DNA from: Pleurotus djamor
Taxonomy: Eukaryota > Basidiomycota > Agaricomycetes > Agaricales > Pleurotaceae
DNA: 35,258 bases
Assembly: GCA_029747585.1 (NCBI GenBank)
Contig: JAPEVF010000476.1
Coordinates: forward strand, 1-35,258
Reading direction: 5' to 3'
The notes beneath the pieces are model-generated. The model searched no databases. It saw nothing but the letters and a program-made list of their open reading frames with translations, and was not told the origin of the DNA. The stretch's first letter is position 1; each line of letters opens with the position of its first letter. A program made the position numbers and the translations under genes. Positions 21,895-33,108 of this stretch are shown piece after piece.

Positions 21895-21965
21895 TTGCTT
21901 GAACTAAGCGATAGCATGCAAGACGCTAGATCCTACTCGTTCTTGCACAGAGCTTCAGATCCGCA

Positions 21966-22521
21966 ATGGCCTTTGCTACCAAGGAACTTCTCGTTTTCAT
22001 TGCAGCCGTTGTTGCTTGCGGCGTCAATGCGACAGTAAGTGAATTGCCCCCTGATTCGAAAAAAGCACCCGTTGGCCTAATTGCTCTACTGATCTAGATC
22101 ATTCCTGTTCGTCCCTTCATCTGCTCTTAATGATGAGATCTGGTTCAATTCACTCAAACACATGCTTCCTTAGCGGGCAGACTCAGTCACCGTTTGCCAT
22201 AACATCAACTTCGGCGCGCCTTGTGTCTTCGCTCCCAACAGCAATGGTGCTTGTCACAATGTCGGTAGCGCAGACAACGACGCGATCTCGAGCATTAGAC
22301 TCGGCGCCGATACCAATTGTATCTTCTACTCGTAAGCCTGCAACCATCTTGAACAGGCGAAGTCGAAAAAGCATGCTAATCTTCCTTGCAGCGACGGAAA
22401 TTGCTCTGGACGCGTCCTATCAGTCAACCGAGATATTCCCGATCTCAGGACGGTCAATTTCAACGACATCATCAGTTCTTTCACTTGCTTCAGTCTCTTT
22501 ACCTCTGTCCTGGGGCAATGA
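21966..22521 (+). CDS. small secreted beta/gamma-crystallin-like protein (copy 3)
   Basis: Four exons (21966-22034, a 9 nt micro-exon 22098-22106, 22174-22331, 22392-22521) give 121 aa. The signal peptide is MAFATKELLVFIAAVVACG. The mature part is closest to copy 1: SVTVCHNINFGAPCVFAPN with DNDAISSIRL, then CIFYSDGNCSGRVLSV with FNDIISSFTCF. Both calcium-clamp motifs (NDAISS, NDIISS) are present, and cysteines align with the other copies. The C-terminus is slightly longer (SLFTSVLGQ). Without the micro-exon model the frame hits stops after 22098, so this structure is needed. It is divergent from copy 2. Family function in fungi is unknown; a calcium-stabilised extracellular protein is the inference. 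Confidence 0.87.
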
Positions 22522-22842
22522 GCTTCGAGTGCGGATAGGGATAAACGCAGATGGGTGTTGCCCCAGATACGTGATTGTGACTGTGTAGTAGATCAGAAAT
22601 GGGCTCGTGTATGCTTCAGTGAGACTATTGGCATTCTTTAAAAACATCACAGGTCAATCGCCTCCTAAGGGAATACTCCTATAGAACTTGGCCGGGGACA
22701 AACCTTCCTTTCCTTTCTAGCAACACGCTTCCTTCGTATCTTACGACTCTACGCCGACTCTTCATCCAACTTCCAACGACGTAGAGTTCATGATCACAAT
22801 GTCCAATAAACACCTATCATTACCCTGTGTATTGGATGTGAC
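22522..22842. other. intergenic region between convergent genes, nothing recognised
   Basis: About 320 bp between the stop of crystallin-like copy 3 and the stop of the F-box gene. No coding frame or repeat is seen. Confidence 0.4.
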
Positions 22843-25160
22843 TCATCGTCCCCCTCCGAAAAACGGGGAACCGTATGAACGTGCACCGGGGCTACGATGT
22901 CCACTAACCCCTCCTTCTGTCTCTTTCTCTTCGACCACAGCCGTCGGTTTTGCACGGCTTGCAACATGGGGTGAGTACAACCAGTTATCCGGCCACACAC
23001 GCTCGATTCTCAGCCGCAGATGCTCGTACCACATCTTCATCCGTAAGTCGTCGTATGTTATCCCGTGCGCATAGTGTCCGTGGCCTTGGAGGAATGAGTG
23101 GATGGTAGGGAATAGAACGCAGAGAGCCATCATGACGAGCGCGGAGGATTGGAATAAGTAGGTGTTTGGGTAGGTCGGGTTTGGGGATTGGACTTCAATG
23201 GTGATGAGGATTGTTTGTGGGGACCATTTGAATTTCGAGGAAGGAAGGGGTCCGGAACCGAGGAACAGTTCAAGTGAGTTGTCCATATCCTGTTTGTTGC
23301 CAAAATAGTTCAGTTCAGTTCAGGGATGACGCATTACGCATGTGCATCATACATTTATGTGAGTTATAAGCATAATTAGATTCAAGGACTTATGTAGTAG
23401 TGTAATAAGTAGTCAGATGGACGTACGCCATTGTTTGAGCTATAATGGACGCTCTGGAAGCGTAAATTGAAGCTTTGAAGTGCAGGGAGTTTATCCACGA
23501 AAGCATTGAGGAGGCGCCTCGTAAACGCGCCTTGGATGCCGAGTTCCACATATACTAGATTGTGGAGGCGGCTGGATTGGGATGTGAGGAGGGTTTCCAG
23601 GTCGAGCTCGAAGATGATGTAGGATTTGATAGCCAAACGGGCGATTTGTTCGTTGTTACCACGCGAACGCGTAGGTGTAGACATGGACGTAGGATGAGTG
23701 GTCGGCGGAACCGCGTACCCCGCAATCAAATTGTTTATCAAGCCCACCGACGCGCTAGTTCGTGAAGTCCTAGCGAGAGGATTAATAGCAAGCTCGCGAA
23801 TGCCCGATAGCCTGAGATACGGAGCGAGCACAGTTTCACATATAATGGATGTGGATTCGGGTGGAGCTGCCCAGCCTTCCATTAGATCTAAACTAAGACA
23901 TCGTAATGTGGAATCGTGGTTGATGAGGAAGGAAACGACTGCTGAGGCTGTGGCGGTCGTTTCGGGCAGGTAAGCACGGGAATGTATGGCGGAAGCAGGT
24001 ACGTGGGTTCGCAAGTCCACAGTGTGGAGGCGGGACAGAGGTTCTACGGCAAGGAAAGTAACAAGGAAAACGGTGATTCGATGGTTAGTGACAGTCAAAG
24101 AAACGGACAAGTTGGTGGTTACCGAGGCGGGAGAGGAGGGAAGGAAATGCCGCGTAGCCGTACCAATCTCTCAAGCAAAGTGTCGTCAAGGAGGCTCGCG
24201 TTGAGTTAATCAAGCGCGAAATTGAGTCTATGCATTCAGACTCCCATGGGTCGAGGGAATTAACCGATGATGGACTTGGACTTGAGGTATGCTCGTTGTG
24301 GGTGGTAAACGAGATGATGAATGCCACGAAGATGGAATTGACTTGGAGTAGTTGAGCTTCTGACGGACGCGTCGTTCGACCGGGGAGGACGTACGGTAGC
24401 AATTCCGGACAGATGTGTAAGGAAATCTGTGTAAGCTTAGGGAGCAATAACAACCAGATGGATTCAAAGAAAGAACGGAGTCGAGGGATCTCCTCGTTTC
24501 CGTTTTCGTGTCCGTATCCATTATCCGCATGAAAGGAGGAGATTGAAGCACCGGAATCGTCGAGATAGACCTGGAGGTGTTCGATGGAAGATAAACGAGA
24601 TATAAGCTGTTGTACTTTAGGATATGTCAGAGAACGGCGGTTCGTGTGCTTGTGTGGTAATGATATGGAGGTGGTTAGACGAGAGATAAACGATTTCTTC
24701 TTGCTTTCATGGTGCTTCTGTCCCTTTCCTACGGAGGAGCCGTCGTCCCATCGCAGTGCGCTTTCCAAGATACCGATCGCTGAGGCATCGATGTACAAAT
24801 GGCGGACACGCTTGGCGCAAGATTCGCTATCAACGTAGTGAAGTGAAGAACTGTTGAATGAAAAAGACAGGAAGTAACCTACGCCAAGTTAATGTTGACA
24901 ATCCTCCGCCAATCCCTTGGCTTCCCAGACGCGTCACGTTGGATCTTCAACGTCCGATACCGCTCATCCATGAAATGATCGAAGAAAACTCGATTCACGC
25001 CTATAAGCATATCACGATGGTTTCGTTCTCGAAGTGAGCTGGACTTGGGTATGTAGGTGAGGATCTTGAGCCATATTTCAGCGGGAAGTTGGGGGGATGG
25101 AGATGGAGATGGAAATGGCATTTTCAAAGAGAGATCAAGATTGAAGTCGGACGATGACAT
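22843..25160 (-). CDS. F-box protein with diverged leucine-rich C-terminus
   Basis: F-box proteins recruit substrates to SCF ubiquitin ligases through Skp1. Four exons (24883-25160, 24123-24826, 23427-24043, 22843-23289) join in phase to 681 aa. After a short Ser/Pro-rich leader the F-box reads LPAEIWLKILTYIPKSSSL, then MLIGVNRVFFDHFMDERYR, in the usual N-terminal position. The remainder has Leu-spaced segments such as VQQLISRLSSIEHLQVYLD, LLLLPKLTQISLHICPEL and RLHNLVYVELGIQ, typical of the irregular LRR-like tails of fungal F-box proteins. The last exon ends in a Gly-rich tail (SYGSPFFGGGR). The substrate is unknown. The gene at 33519 is of the same general type. Confidence 0.85.
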
Positions 25161-25264
25161 GTGGGTCTCCGTACGTGCGTCGTGCGCCCGTGTAGTTTCT
25201 AGGATGGGCTTTGAGATAGGCAAAATTCAAGGCTGTGAGCCATGAGAACGCGAATGGCTTCCAT

Positions 25265-25483
25265 CTAAGTAGCTTGCGTGGTAGGAACCGAAGGCTGTGC
25301 GGGGTCGTGGCCGACAAAGTCTAAGGACTTTAGGAAGTCATTCGCACGCAGGCTCATTCCTTGATGCAGTATGTATTCAGGAAGTTCTCCACCAGAACTG
25401 CCTGAAGCCGCGACGCCACGCCACGCACTTCTTAGAGTGGTAGACGAATCCAGGTTCTGCGCAGAGGAATGGTTGCCTGCCAT
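25265..25483 (-). CDS. small uncharacterised ORF
   Basis: A 72-codon frame from ATG at 25483 to TAG at 25265: MAGNHSSAQNLDSSTTLRSA, a Gly/Ser stretch, then LPEYILHQGMSLRANDF. It has no signal peptide, membrane segment or known domain. It lies in the 600 bp between the F-box start and the DUF6534-type gene and could be a small gene or an exon of an unresolved one. The evidence is only an open frame with balanced composition. Confidence 0.3.
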   Translation of the reverse strand: MAGNHSSAQNLDSSTTLRSAWRGVAASGSSGGELPEYILHQGMSLRANDFLKSLDFVGHDPAQPSVPTTQAT

Positions 25484-25775
25484 CGTGTCAAGTCGCAGGG
25501 TCTACGTCGGTCCCACAGAGAAAATCAACAGAAAAATTTGCGGGTTTCTCTGTACAAACCATACCAAAAATTTCAACACAGAAATGTTTATCTATATCAC
25601 AAGCAAGGTATATTTACTCATCTACGTCAGCTTCCAAGATCCAACCTCTCAGGTAGTATTTACATTTTCTATCCACACGAAAATCCCCAATCCAAGGAAT
25701 TTAAGCTTCCTCGGGGTTTTGGTTGTCTTCCTCGCGGCAAGTGAACGATGCCTTCGAGCTGGTTGACTACGCTCC

Positions 25776-28068
25776 TTAGTGAGTAGCCCTTTGAGTGATA
25801 TATTTAATATAAGAGAGACGCACCACGTCTGAAGAGGAGACACACTCCCTATCGACTTTGATGACCCTAGCCATCTCGATTCCCGATTCCAAATCGTCAC
25901 TGATATCCGGGTCGCAAACGGACTTGCGTCCGACGGGATTACCCAAGTTGTCTGAGGCGAACTCCTTGGTGGTATCAATTTTGATTGAGATACTGGTCTG
26001 AGCGGGTCGCTAGATAAAACATGAGTGGACATCGGTTAGCTGAGTTTCGGCGAGCATCATTGAGAACCGCTAGGAAATGGTTCACTCACCATGCCGAGTC
26101 GCGAGATGGTTGTCTTCAAAGACCGTGGGGACATAGGGGTTTCGCGAAATGAGAGATGCTCGCTCGTGCTCTGGACGCCCCCAGATGCTGCACGAATCTT
26201 GTCACGAGCATTCAGGGTAGCAAGGAGGGAGTTGCTATACACTGAGTGTTGATGCGTGAGACAAGCTCGCGCGGTAATGGATGGACGTCACGTACATCGG
26301 CCGATGCAAAAGAAGAATGCGATGTAGAGGAAAGTATTCCCCGCGACAACAATCTAAAGGTGTGGGCTCAGGGTGATAGCTAGGAAAGATAGGATAAGGA
26401 GCTTACAGATATGAGGGAGGCAACAGCGCACAGACTGGACATATGTAGATGAGATATCATTATCACGGAAAGGGAAAAGAAAATGGCAAAGACCTCGTCA
26501 AAACACCAGTGTTGACAGCAAAGATGATCTAGAAAGTGAGAAGATGAGCTTCTTATTCGGAACGACAATTCAGAATCACGAAGAAAGCTCACTAGTTTGT
26601 TAATCATGGTATCTGACCGTTGGAAGCCTGTCCTGGAACGGTGGAGGAGGGTACAAAGGATGACGGCAATGAGGACATCGCCAGCAGCAGCCAGAGCGTT
26701 GACTGTGATTGAAAGCTCCTAAAAATAGGCTCGATCAGAACGGACAATGAACCGATGGGGGAACAGTGAGCGAACCTTCAATGACGCGAGTTCTGTGTAC
26801 GTCTTCAAGTGGAGACTGAAGACGGTTGCGACAAATGCGTTCAAAACCTAGTAACTATGGAGGAAAGGAAATGACTCTTACGACTTTGCGGTGAAAGCTG
26901 TCATGCACGGGAAAGGGGATAAGCTCGATGACGACGACGATACGATGGGTGCCTACCAATCACACAAGCTAAAGACAAGTAATGATTAATGAGCCCTCGG
27001 ACGCGCCACAGGACCACGTTGCAGACTCACCGAACTCTCCGAGGACAAGGGCGCACTAGGCAATCAGAGATCGCTGTTAGAAAAGTCAAGGTTCGTTGAC
27101 AGAACGATACTCACCACCGGGATCGTTAGCCAGAGATTTCGGCCACTCACTGGAGGAAACACAAGAGAAGGCAATAAGAAACCGGGTACGATCGCGTCCC
27201 GAACAGGACTTACGGCGCCACACCCGCATAGTCAAGAAACTGCAATATGGGAGAGTTTGTTAGATAGACAATCACCGCCAAGGATCAGTGTAACCGACCT
27301 TTGCACAAGGAACGCGGTGAACCCCTAACCATACCGTGACTCTTAGTAGAGCAATGGAGAGGGACGGATGGTGCACTTACATTGAACAAGACCTCGACCT
27401 GGTATTTGATTAGGAATGAGAACAGTGGTACGAAAAGTACACGATCATAGGCTTACAAGCAAGCTCCTAGCAACATGAAAGAACGGATATGAGGAACGAA
27501 ATTTACAGGAAAGACGTGATCACCCACCAAACGAGGTAGCCAAGCTGCTGGGGGTTACCATAGTTCGTGACGAGATATGAGTAGACTAAGAAACGGGTTA
27601 GCGNAAAAAACAATAGTGAACTGATCACTCTGGACAGTACCAGTGTGGGAGATGAGAGCTTGATGGATAGTATCAAATATCATGACGAAAGCGACCTGGA
27701 AATTAATCAGAGAGGGACATGAGCTCGCTTAGGAAAGGAAGAGCGTACAAGACTCTTGATAAGCCATCCATCATTCTGATGGGTAGCGTAATACCAAGCC
27801 TGGACGAGAGACACTGGTAGTTGTGATGAGATCGTAGGGCAGCGGCAACGTTGGCGGTTCACTCACCCCCATGCAGACTGACAATACAATGGTAAGAGTG
27901 AGTTTAGGCATGATGGAGGGTAAGTAAAACTGACACAGCAGCGCAGATCACGCCTACGAAAGCAGCGCCGAGGCTACACGAAAAAACTGCGTCAAACGAT
28001 GGCTCGCAATTGTGAAAGCATGAGAGGACGTACGTATCGTCTAAACGGAGGAGGGGAGGGGTTGCCAT
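25776..28068 (-). CDS. DUF6534-type seven-transmembrane protein, many short exons
   Basis: The start at 28068 (MATPPLLRLDD, then LGAAFVGVICAAV after a 60 bp intron) and the following exons reproduce the DUF6534 family order. These include AWYYATHQNDGWLIKSL, VAFVMIFDTIHQALISH, YSYLVTNYGNPQQLGYLVW, SLLVEVLF, GFTAFLVQSFLTMRVWRLSG, LWLTIPVV, SDTMINKL and YSNSLLATLNARDKIR. A hydrophilic Ser/Thr/Asp-rich tail follows. At least a dozen exons are needed, several under 30 nt. The stop used here is TAA at 25776-25778; an alternative splice at the last GTG|gtgcgt would extend the C-terminus to about 25650. The N at 27604 is within an intron. DUF6534 proteins are widespread in agaricomycetes and have no assigned function; a membrane sensor or receptor role is speculation. 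Confidence 0.83.
27604..27604. other. ambiguous base N next to a run of 6 A
   Basis: Inside an intron of the DUF6534-type gene; no effect on coding. Confidence 0.9.
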
Positions 28069-29026
28069 TGCTATAAGTTACGGAGTTGGGTGAAGTGGCC
28101 TGAAGCCGAAACGAAAGAGAGCAAAAGAGAGCGTCGGGGGGTGGGGAGCGAGGGGAAGGCAAGACTGGGTCTCCTCCCTGAGGGGCGCATAATATATGGA
28201 GAGGATGGCGTTGCTTCCCTTGTCCACTTTTACCATCTAGAACTCCACGAAAGAAACTACGGACGCATGCTTGAATCGGATACGCCGCTTCCGCTGGTCC
28301 ACTCCGAGGGCGCGGTCACACAGGCAGTTGAATCAGGTTATTAGCGTACTTCACGGGTCATACCGAAGCTCAAAGGCGGAAGGGGGTTGGGGCCGAGGTA
28401 CGAAGAGAAGGGATCCGCGCTTTTCATACTGGTCACCAGCATGAGGTCTGCTAATATCGAAGCCGAGAAGGGTGGTTGACGGGTCGGGGACCGCTCTGTG
28501 AGTATGTTTTCAGTCGACAATTTTATGTTTCACTGGATTATTCAAGAAAGAGATATCAGCAGAACTCAACCAAAGTTGATACTTAGAATCAATCGACTCT
28601 CGCTAGTTTGGGCGTTTGTCCTCACGGTTCCGAGAGCGTTAAGGATTGCCTCGTTTAAGGAACAGAAGGCGAGAAGCCAGAAGCTCCGCCTCGAGGTTGC
28701 GCACCCCAAGACTCTGTCTCGGGAAAGAGAAATAATCATCTGTTCTGCGCAAGTTAAAACACCATTGAAATGGTTGAAAAAGGGCGTATAGAGCACGTAC
28801 ATACATACCAGAAGGGTAGCCAACGAGTGCATATCGCTAAAGTATATGTTCGCCCGTGATGAACTCATCGGCGCTAAACGCAAAGGCTCCAACTGTGGCG
28901 GAGTTCCGGCATGTCCACAAACCCGAGGGCAAATCGTTCAAACAAAGTTAGCGGGAAAAAGACGGAGTGGTACATTCATAGGGAAACGCTATATCACAAA
29001 GAAAAGAACCATACAGGTCTGCAGGA
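28069..29026. other. intergenic region, nothing recognised
   Basis: About 960 bp containing the promoter of the DUF6534-type gene and the 3' flank of the SH3 kinase gene. An 84-codon plus frame at 28090-28344 and a 97-codon frame at 28498-28791 have no domain or splice support. Confidence 0.4.
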
Positions 29027-32000
29027 TCACTCTTCGACGAGAGTGACATAATTAGCTAAAGTGGGCAGACCGATGAGGGACAAGTTCTCCAAAGAAAGGC
29101 AGGAAACGCACAAGGAAAAAGTCCACGCTCGCCTTGAGCATTCGTTCCAGCCCACCAATCTGGATGGACCCGATCAATGGAGTGGATTCCCTGGCCTTCC
29201 TTAAAAGAAATCTCATTCACTTCCTGGCGGGTGTAACTGAAGACTCTACTGAGAGCAGATACCGACGGACGAAGGACGACACGCACTCGTACTCAGCGAT
29301 AGCTACTGGCGGCCTGATGCGGACCGGCAGAGGCGGACGGACTTGTGTGGGAGTTGGAGGCTACAATGTACGCGCCGATGAGACAGCGTTGCTGGATGTG
29401 CGAGAAAGTACTTACCCGTATTACAACCGAGTTCAATAGTTCAACATATTTGGCTGCACAACAATGAGCATGTCTGAAAAGGTGCGTCAAGATAACAACC
29501 TACCAGGGAAAACACCCTGTTCACCGTCAGGTCCCTGACCAAACCACCAATCTTCGTCAGGTTTTTGTATATGGACTATTACATCGTCTTCTTTGAAAGT
29601 TAATTCATTGGGATACTGGGCCTGGGGTGTCACGACGTGAATACATGAGCGCAAGCAGGTCAGAGCCATGGGGGCTCACCGTGTATCCCCAGATAGCTCT
29701 GCCACATAGTCCTGTTGACTCCGATGCTTCAGGAGAGGCAGAACGGTGATTGGCTTGCTTTTTGTGACGTGACGCCCGTTGTTTCCTCTCATTCCGCGTT
29801 GGGTTCTTCTGGGACGTAGCGGTCTCGTTTCCTAGGAGGGCGGCAACCCTTTGTTGAATGCGCTTTGAAGCCTCTCCCTGTATGTACGCCTGGCGAGTTG
29901 CTTTCTCCGCGTTCTTGCTTGTTTTAGAGGGTATCGGATCCAATACTTCGATGTAGTTGGCTTGCTGATCATGAGTACCTTCGTGGTGGCTTCAAACGAT
30001 ATTGGACCTACCGGGAAACAGACCCCTCTTGCCATCCGGTCCTTGACCAAACCACCAGCCTTCGTCGGGCTTTTGTATCTTCACTATTATATCATCCTCT
30101 TTGAAACTCAACTCGTTGGATTGCTGAGCCTGGAGATCGAAGCGGAGGGGCTTAGTACATATCCCAACGAAGACACGTAAACTCCAATCACATACCACAT
30201 AATCCCAAATAGCTCTCCCACGAAGTTCCGTTGATCCCGCAGGAGAGGGTGAAGGGTGATCCTCTTGCTTCTTAGTGCTCGATGCAGATTGCTTTCCTGC
30301 ACGAGATGCTGCGTTCGTCTGAGGCGGAAGGGAGCTGTGTGATAGAAGCTCAGCGACGCGTTGCTGAATACGCGTGCGTCCAGGTGAATTATCCACATCA
30401 CGGTCTTGGATGGGTTGATCAGCTCGGCTGGTATACGCTGGCGCTGGTGCGAGTGTTGCGTTGGGAATCGACGTTTGTGAGTCGGGAACCGTGGGTTGGT
30501 AAGGAGGAGGGGATGATTCTGATAACGAGTTGACAGAGAGTTGGGCCAATGACACGGGAGCAGAGCTCGTACTAGGTGAGAGAGCAGAGAGTGGGTTTGA
30601 TCTCGGACTTAACGGGGAAGACAAGCCTATCAAATCAATCAAACCACGCACGGCCATCCCAGAGATTCGACAAACTTACCTCGGATAAGCATGGATCTCA
30701 GCTGGGTTTGCACAAACGCGAAAGGCGGTCTCTCGTTTGGCTCATGAACCCAGCATTTCTGTAGAAGCTCCCAAATTTCATCGTCAACACCATCTGGACG
30801 CTCGGGTCGCTCTTGCTTATCGACTACCTTCCGAACGAAGGCACGTTCAGGGATATGTCCAAAGGGTACGACGCCAGTGTGAAGCTCCCAACCCAACAAA
30901 GCGAAACTATATACATCGGCAGGGCGACTCAACCGTTCGCCGTCGAGGAGCTCTGGTGCCATCCAACGCAATGTACCTGACACTTTCGAACGGGAAGCTA
31001 GAGAAGATACTTGATCTTGAAGCTGAGAAAGTCCAAAATCGGTGATCAGAGTCTTTCCGTCGTCTCCGACAAGGATATTAGACTAAGTCTGCAATTAGGT
31101 GGGATAGGCAAACCGGGAAGGACGAAAAGCTCACCCCTTTCAAGTCCGCATGGATGATGCTCTGGTTATGCAGGTATGTCATACCGAGAGATACTTCATG
31201 AAGCTGATTCAAAGCACGCTGTTTTTAGAACGGAAAGGAGATAGTTGAGGCATAGCTCCTCACCATACGTATTCGGCTTGTGTCGGGATTGCGCCTCAGA
31301 TACTCGAGCGCATTGCCATTTTCGCAATAACGAGTTACCATGAAAGGCTGGACTTAAGATGAGATTTGGAAGTTTGTGAGCGTATAAACGTACGCGAGCG
31401 GCCTCCAAGCATGCGCCGTAGAACGGGAGGACGTGCGGGTGAGCAATCCGAGACCTAAGATTTCAATGAGACATCTGACGTTGGTAAACGGGGCGAAGGA
31501 AGTGACCATATCATTATTTCTTGGTGAATGACCTAGGATGATATGAGATCTGAATCATTTTTCAGAGATAGACTGGAGAAAACCTTCAGACTGTCGCGAT
31601 CTAAGAGTCGAGCGTCCTCGTTGTACATCTCCTTCACTGCGACAACCTACGCGCCAATTCCAATCAATGAAAGAATGTCACCCAGAAGAATAGTGTTCAA
31701 TCCTCACCTGTCCGTGCCAATCCCCTTTGAAGATGTTACCAAATCCGCCCTTACCTATACACGACTCGGAGTGTCTTGGGTCAAAGGTAACTTCCAAGCT
31801 GGTGACAGTCCAGTGAGGGATATCGGGCTTGATTCCTGACATTCTCTGGAGCGCCGACGATGCGGTACGGATGAACTTCTCGGTCGGGTCGTTCAATTGT
31901 CGACTTGAAGATTGGGCCATCTCAATGACGTGCTATCCAAAACGCATCAAAATCAGCTTAGTAGGCAGACCGTTCGATTATCATATATCACGCTCGAGGT

Positions 32001-32684
32001 TGACTTACCTTCTCCAGAGCAATCACCAGTTCCTCAATACGCTTAATACCGAGCGAGTCCTCCTGCAACGCGTCCAAAATCTTCCGATCACTAACGGCAA
32101 CATTGTCGAGCCTTGCTAGGAGATCATCCTGATCCTTCTTCTGTGCTGCAGCAATCTCCATCTGAAGGGCTTGACCACCTATATGCGCACCGATCTGCAG
32201 TTACAGCCTCAGAAAGGACCATATCGGCGGTTGACTGAAGGTACAACTCACATTGAAGGCTCTAACGGCATCTGAGACTGCGTACTCTGCTACGGTGAGT
32301 TCTTCTTTGATTTTATCCTGATTGAGGAGTCTCCAGGCAAAGCCTTTTCTTGCTAGGCGTCCGATGGTGGCTTGGACAGTTAAGCAGGCCCTAGGGTGCG
32401 TTCGTGAATCAATGCGACTAGGACTTACTCCCTGAACAACATACGCACCCCTCCAGACATCGAAGTTGATTCCCCATCCTCTCTATGTAGCTTGACTGCT
32501 CCTGCTCTACCAAGCGACTGTAATGATTGGCAACTTCCATGAATAGATCTTGACATCTCTGGATGAGCAAATGGCATTCCGACTGGTTTCCTTGAACATT
32601 CGCGTATTGTTCCCAAGCAAAGAGAAGCGCATGACCGCCGAGCTTGAGTATCTCTGGGACGGCAAACGCTGCGAGGACTTCCAT
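29027..32684 (-). CDS. TKL-type protein kinase with helical N-terminal domain and three C-terminal SH3 domains
   Basis: A long multi-exon gene, roughly 930 aa. The N-terminal helical domain (PEILKLGGHALLFAWEQYAN) and coiled coil (GAHIGGQALQMEIAAAQKKD) match the paralogue at 3960. The kinase core is complete: IGKGGFGNIFKG, VVAVKEMYNEDAR, IIHADLKGSNILVGDDG, TDFGLSQ and MAPELLDGE, ending at LRSMLIRG. After the shared splice point comes a Ser/Pro linker, then SH3-1 (RAIWDYV, then ELSFKEDDIIVKIQK, WWFGQGPDGKRGLFP). SH3-2 is RAIWGYT, then ELTFKEDDVIVHIQK, WWFGQGPDGEQGVFP. SH3-3 is more distinct: VAIAEYDYTRQEVNEISF, WWAGTNAQGERGLFPSNYV. The gene ends VTLVEE at TGA 29027-29029. The third SH3 resembles C-terminal SH3s of Abp1/cortactin-type actin regulators; the first two are near-duplicates. 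PPTPTQVRPPLPVR before SH3-3 could be an internal SH3 ligand. Confidence 0.9.
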
Positions 32685-33108
32685 GGGTATACGGGCTCAG
32701 ATAGATTCCCCACCCAGGCTGACATTCCTAGAGCGCTCGCAAGTTCAGGGACTGGGACCAAGGTACCACTATGGCGATATTCGTGCGTGTATTTTCAAGT
32801 GCGAGGGTGGATGAGAGAGCTTGCGCTCGAGCGTGTCATTGCTGACGTTGAGACTCAGAGTCGGTTGTGGTTGGCCTCCAGACACGAGCCAAGAACGACA
32901 GGGACTCGAAGTCGCGACAAATAATTCCGGTCCAAAAATCCAGCATTTCCAGCGAAATCATGTCGATCATTTATTGCCATAAACAGACTAGGCGGCGCCC
33001 ATGCGCCGAAAAGATCACCTTGCTTCAGTTATCGGCTCAGGCCGCTCAGCTGCTCCTTTAACAATACTTCGAAGCTTGAAAAGGGCCTCTGCTAGGGCAC
33101 CTCGTTGC

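Larger units (their letters stand above)
20919..21965. other. shared upstream region of divergent crystallin-like copies 2 and 3
   Basis: About 1 kb between two divergent start codons. It contains two TATA boxes, a perfect 10-bp inverted repeat at 21327-21357, a tandem AGTGTAACTT pair near 21400-21424 and the second copy of the diverged duplicate segment. The plus frame at 21259-21756 has no domain and is not accepted as a gene. Confidence 0.5.

Noticed and set aside
28090..28344. 84-codon plus frame upstream of the DUF6534-type gene
   Set aside because: Starts at GTG with no upstream ATG, which is not credible in a fungus; no domain.
29134..29439. 101-codon plus frame over the SH3 exons
   Set aside because: Shadow of the minus-strand SH3 exons, which have clear domain matches.
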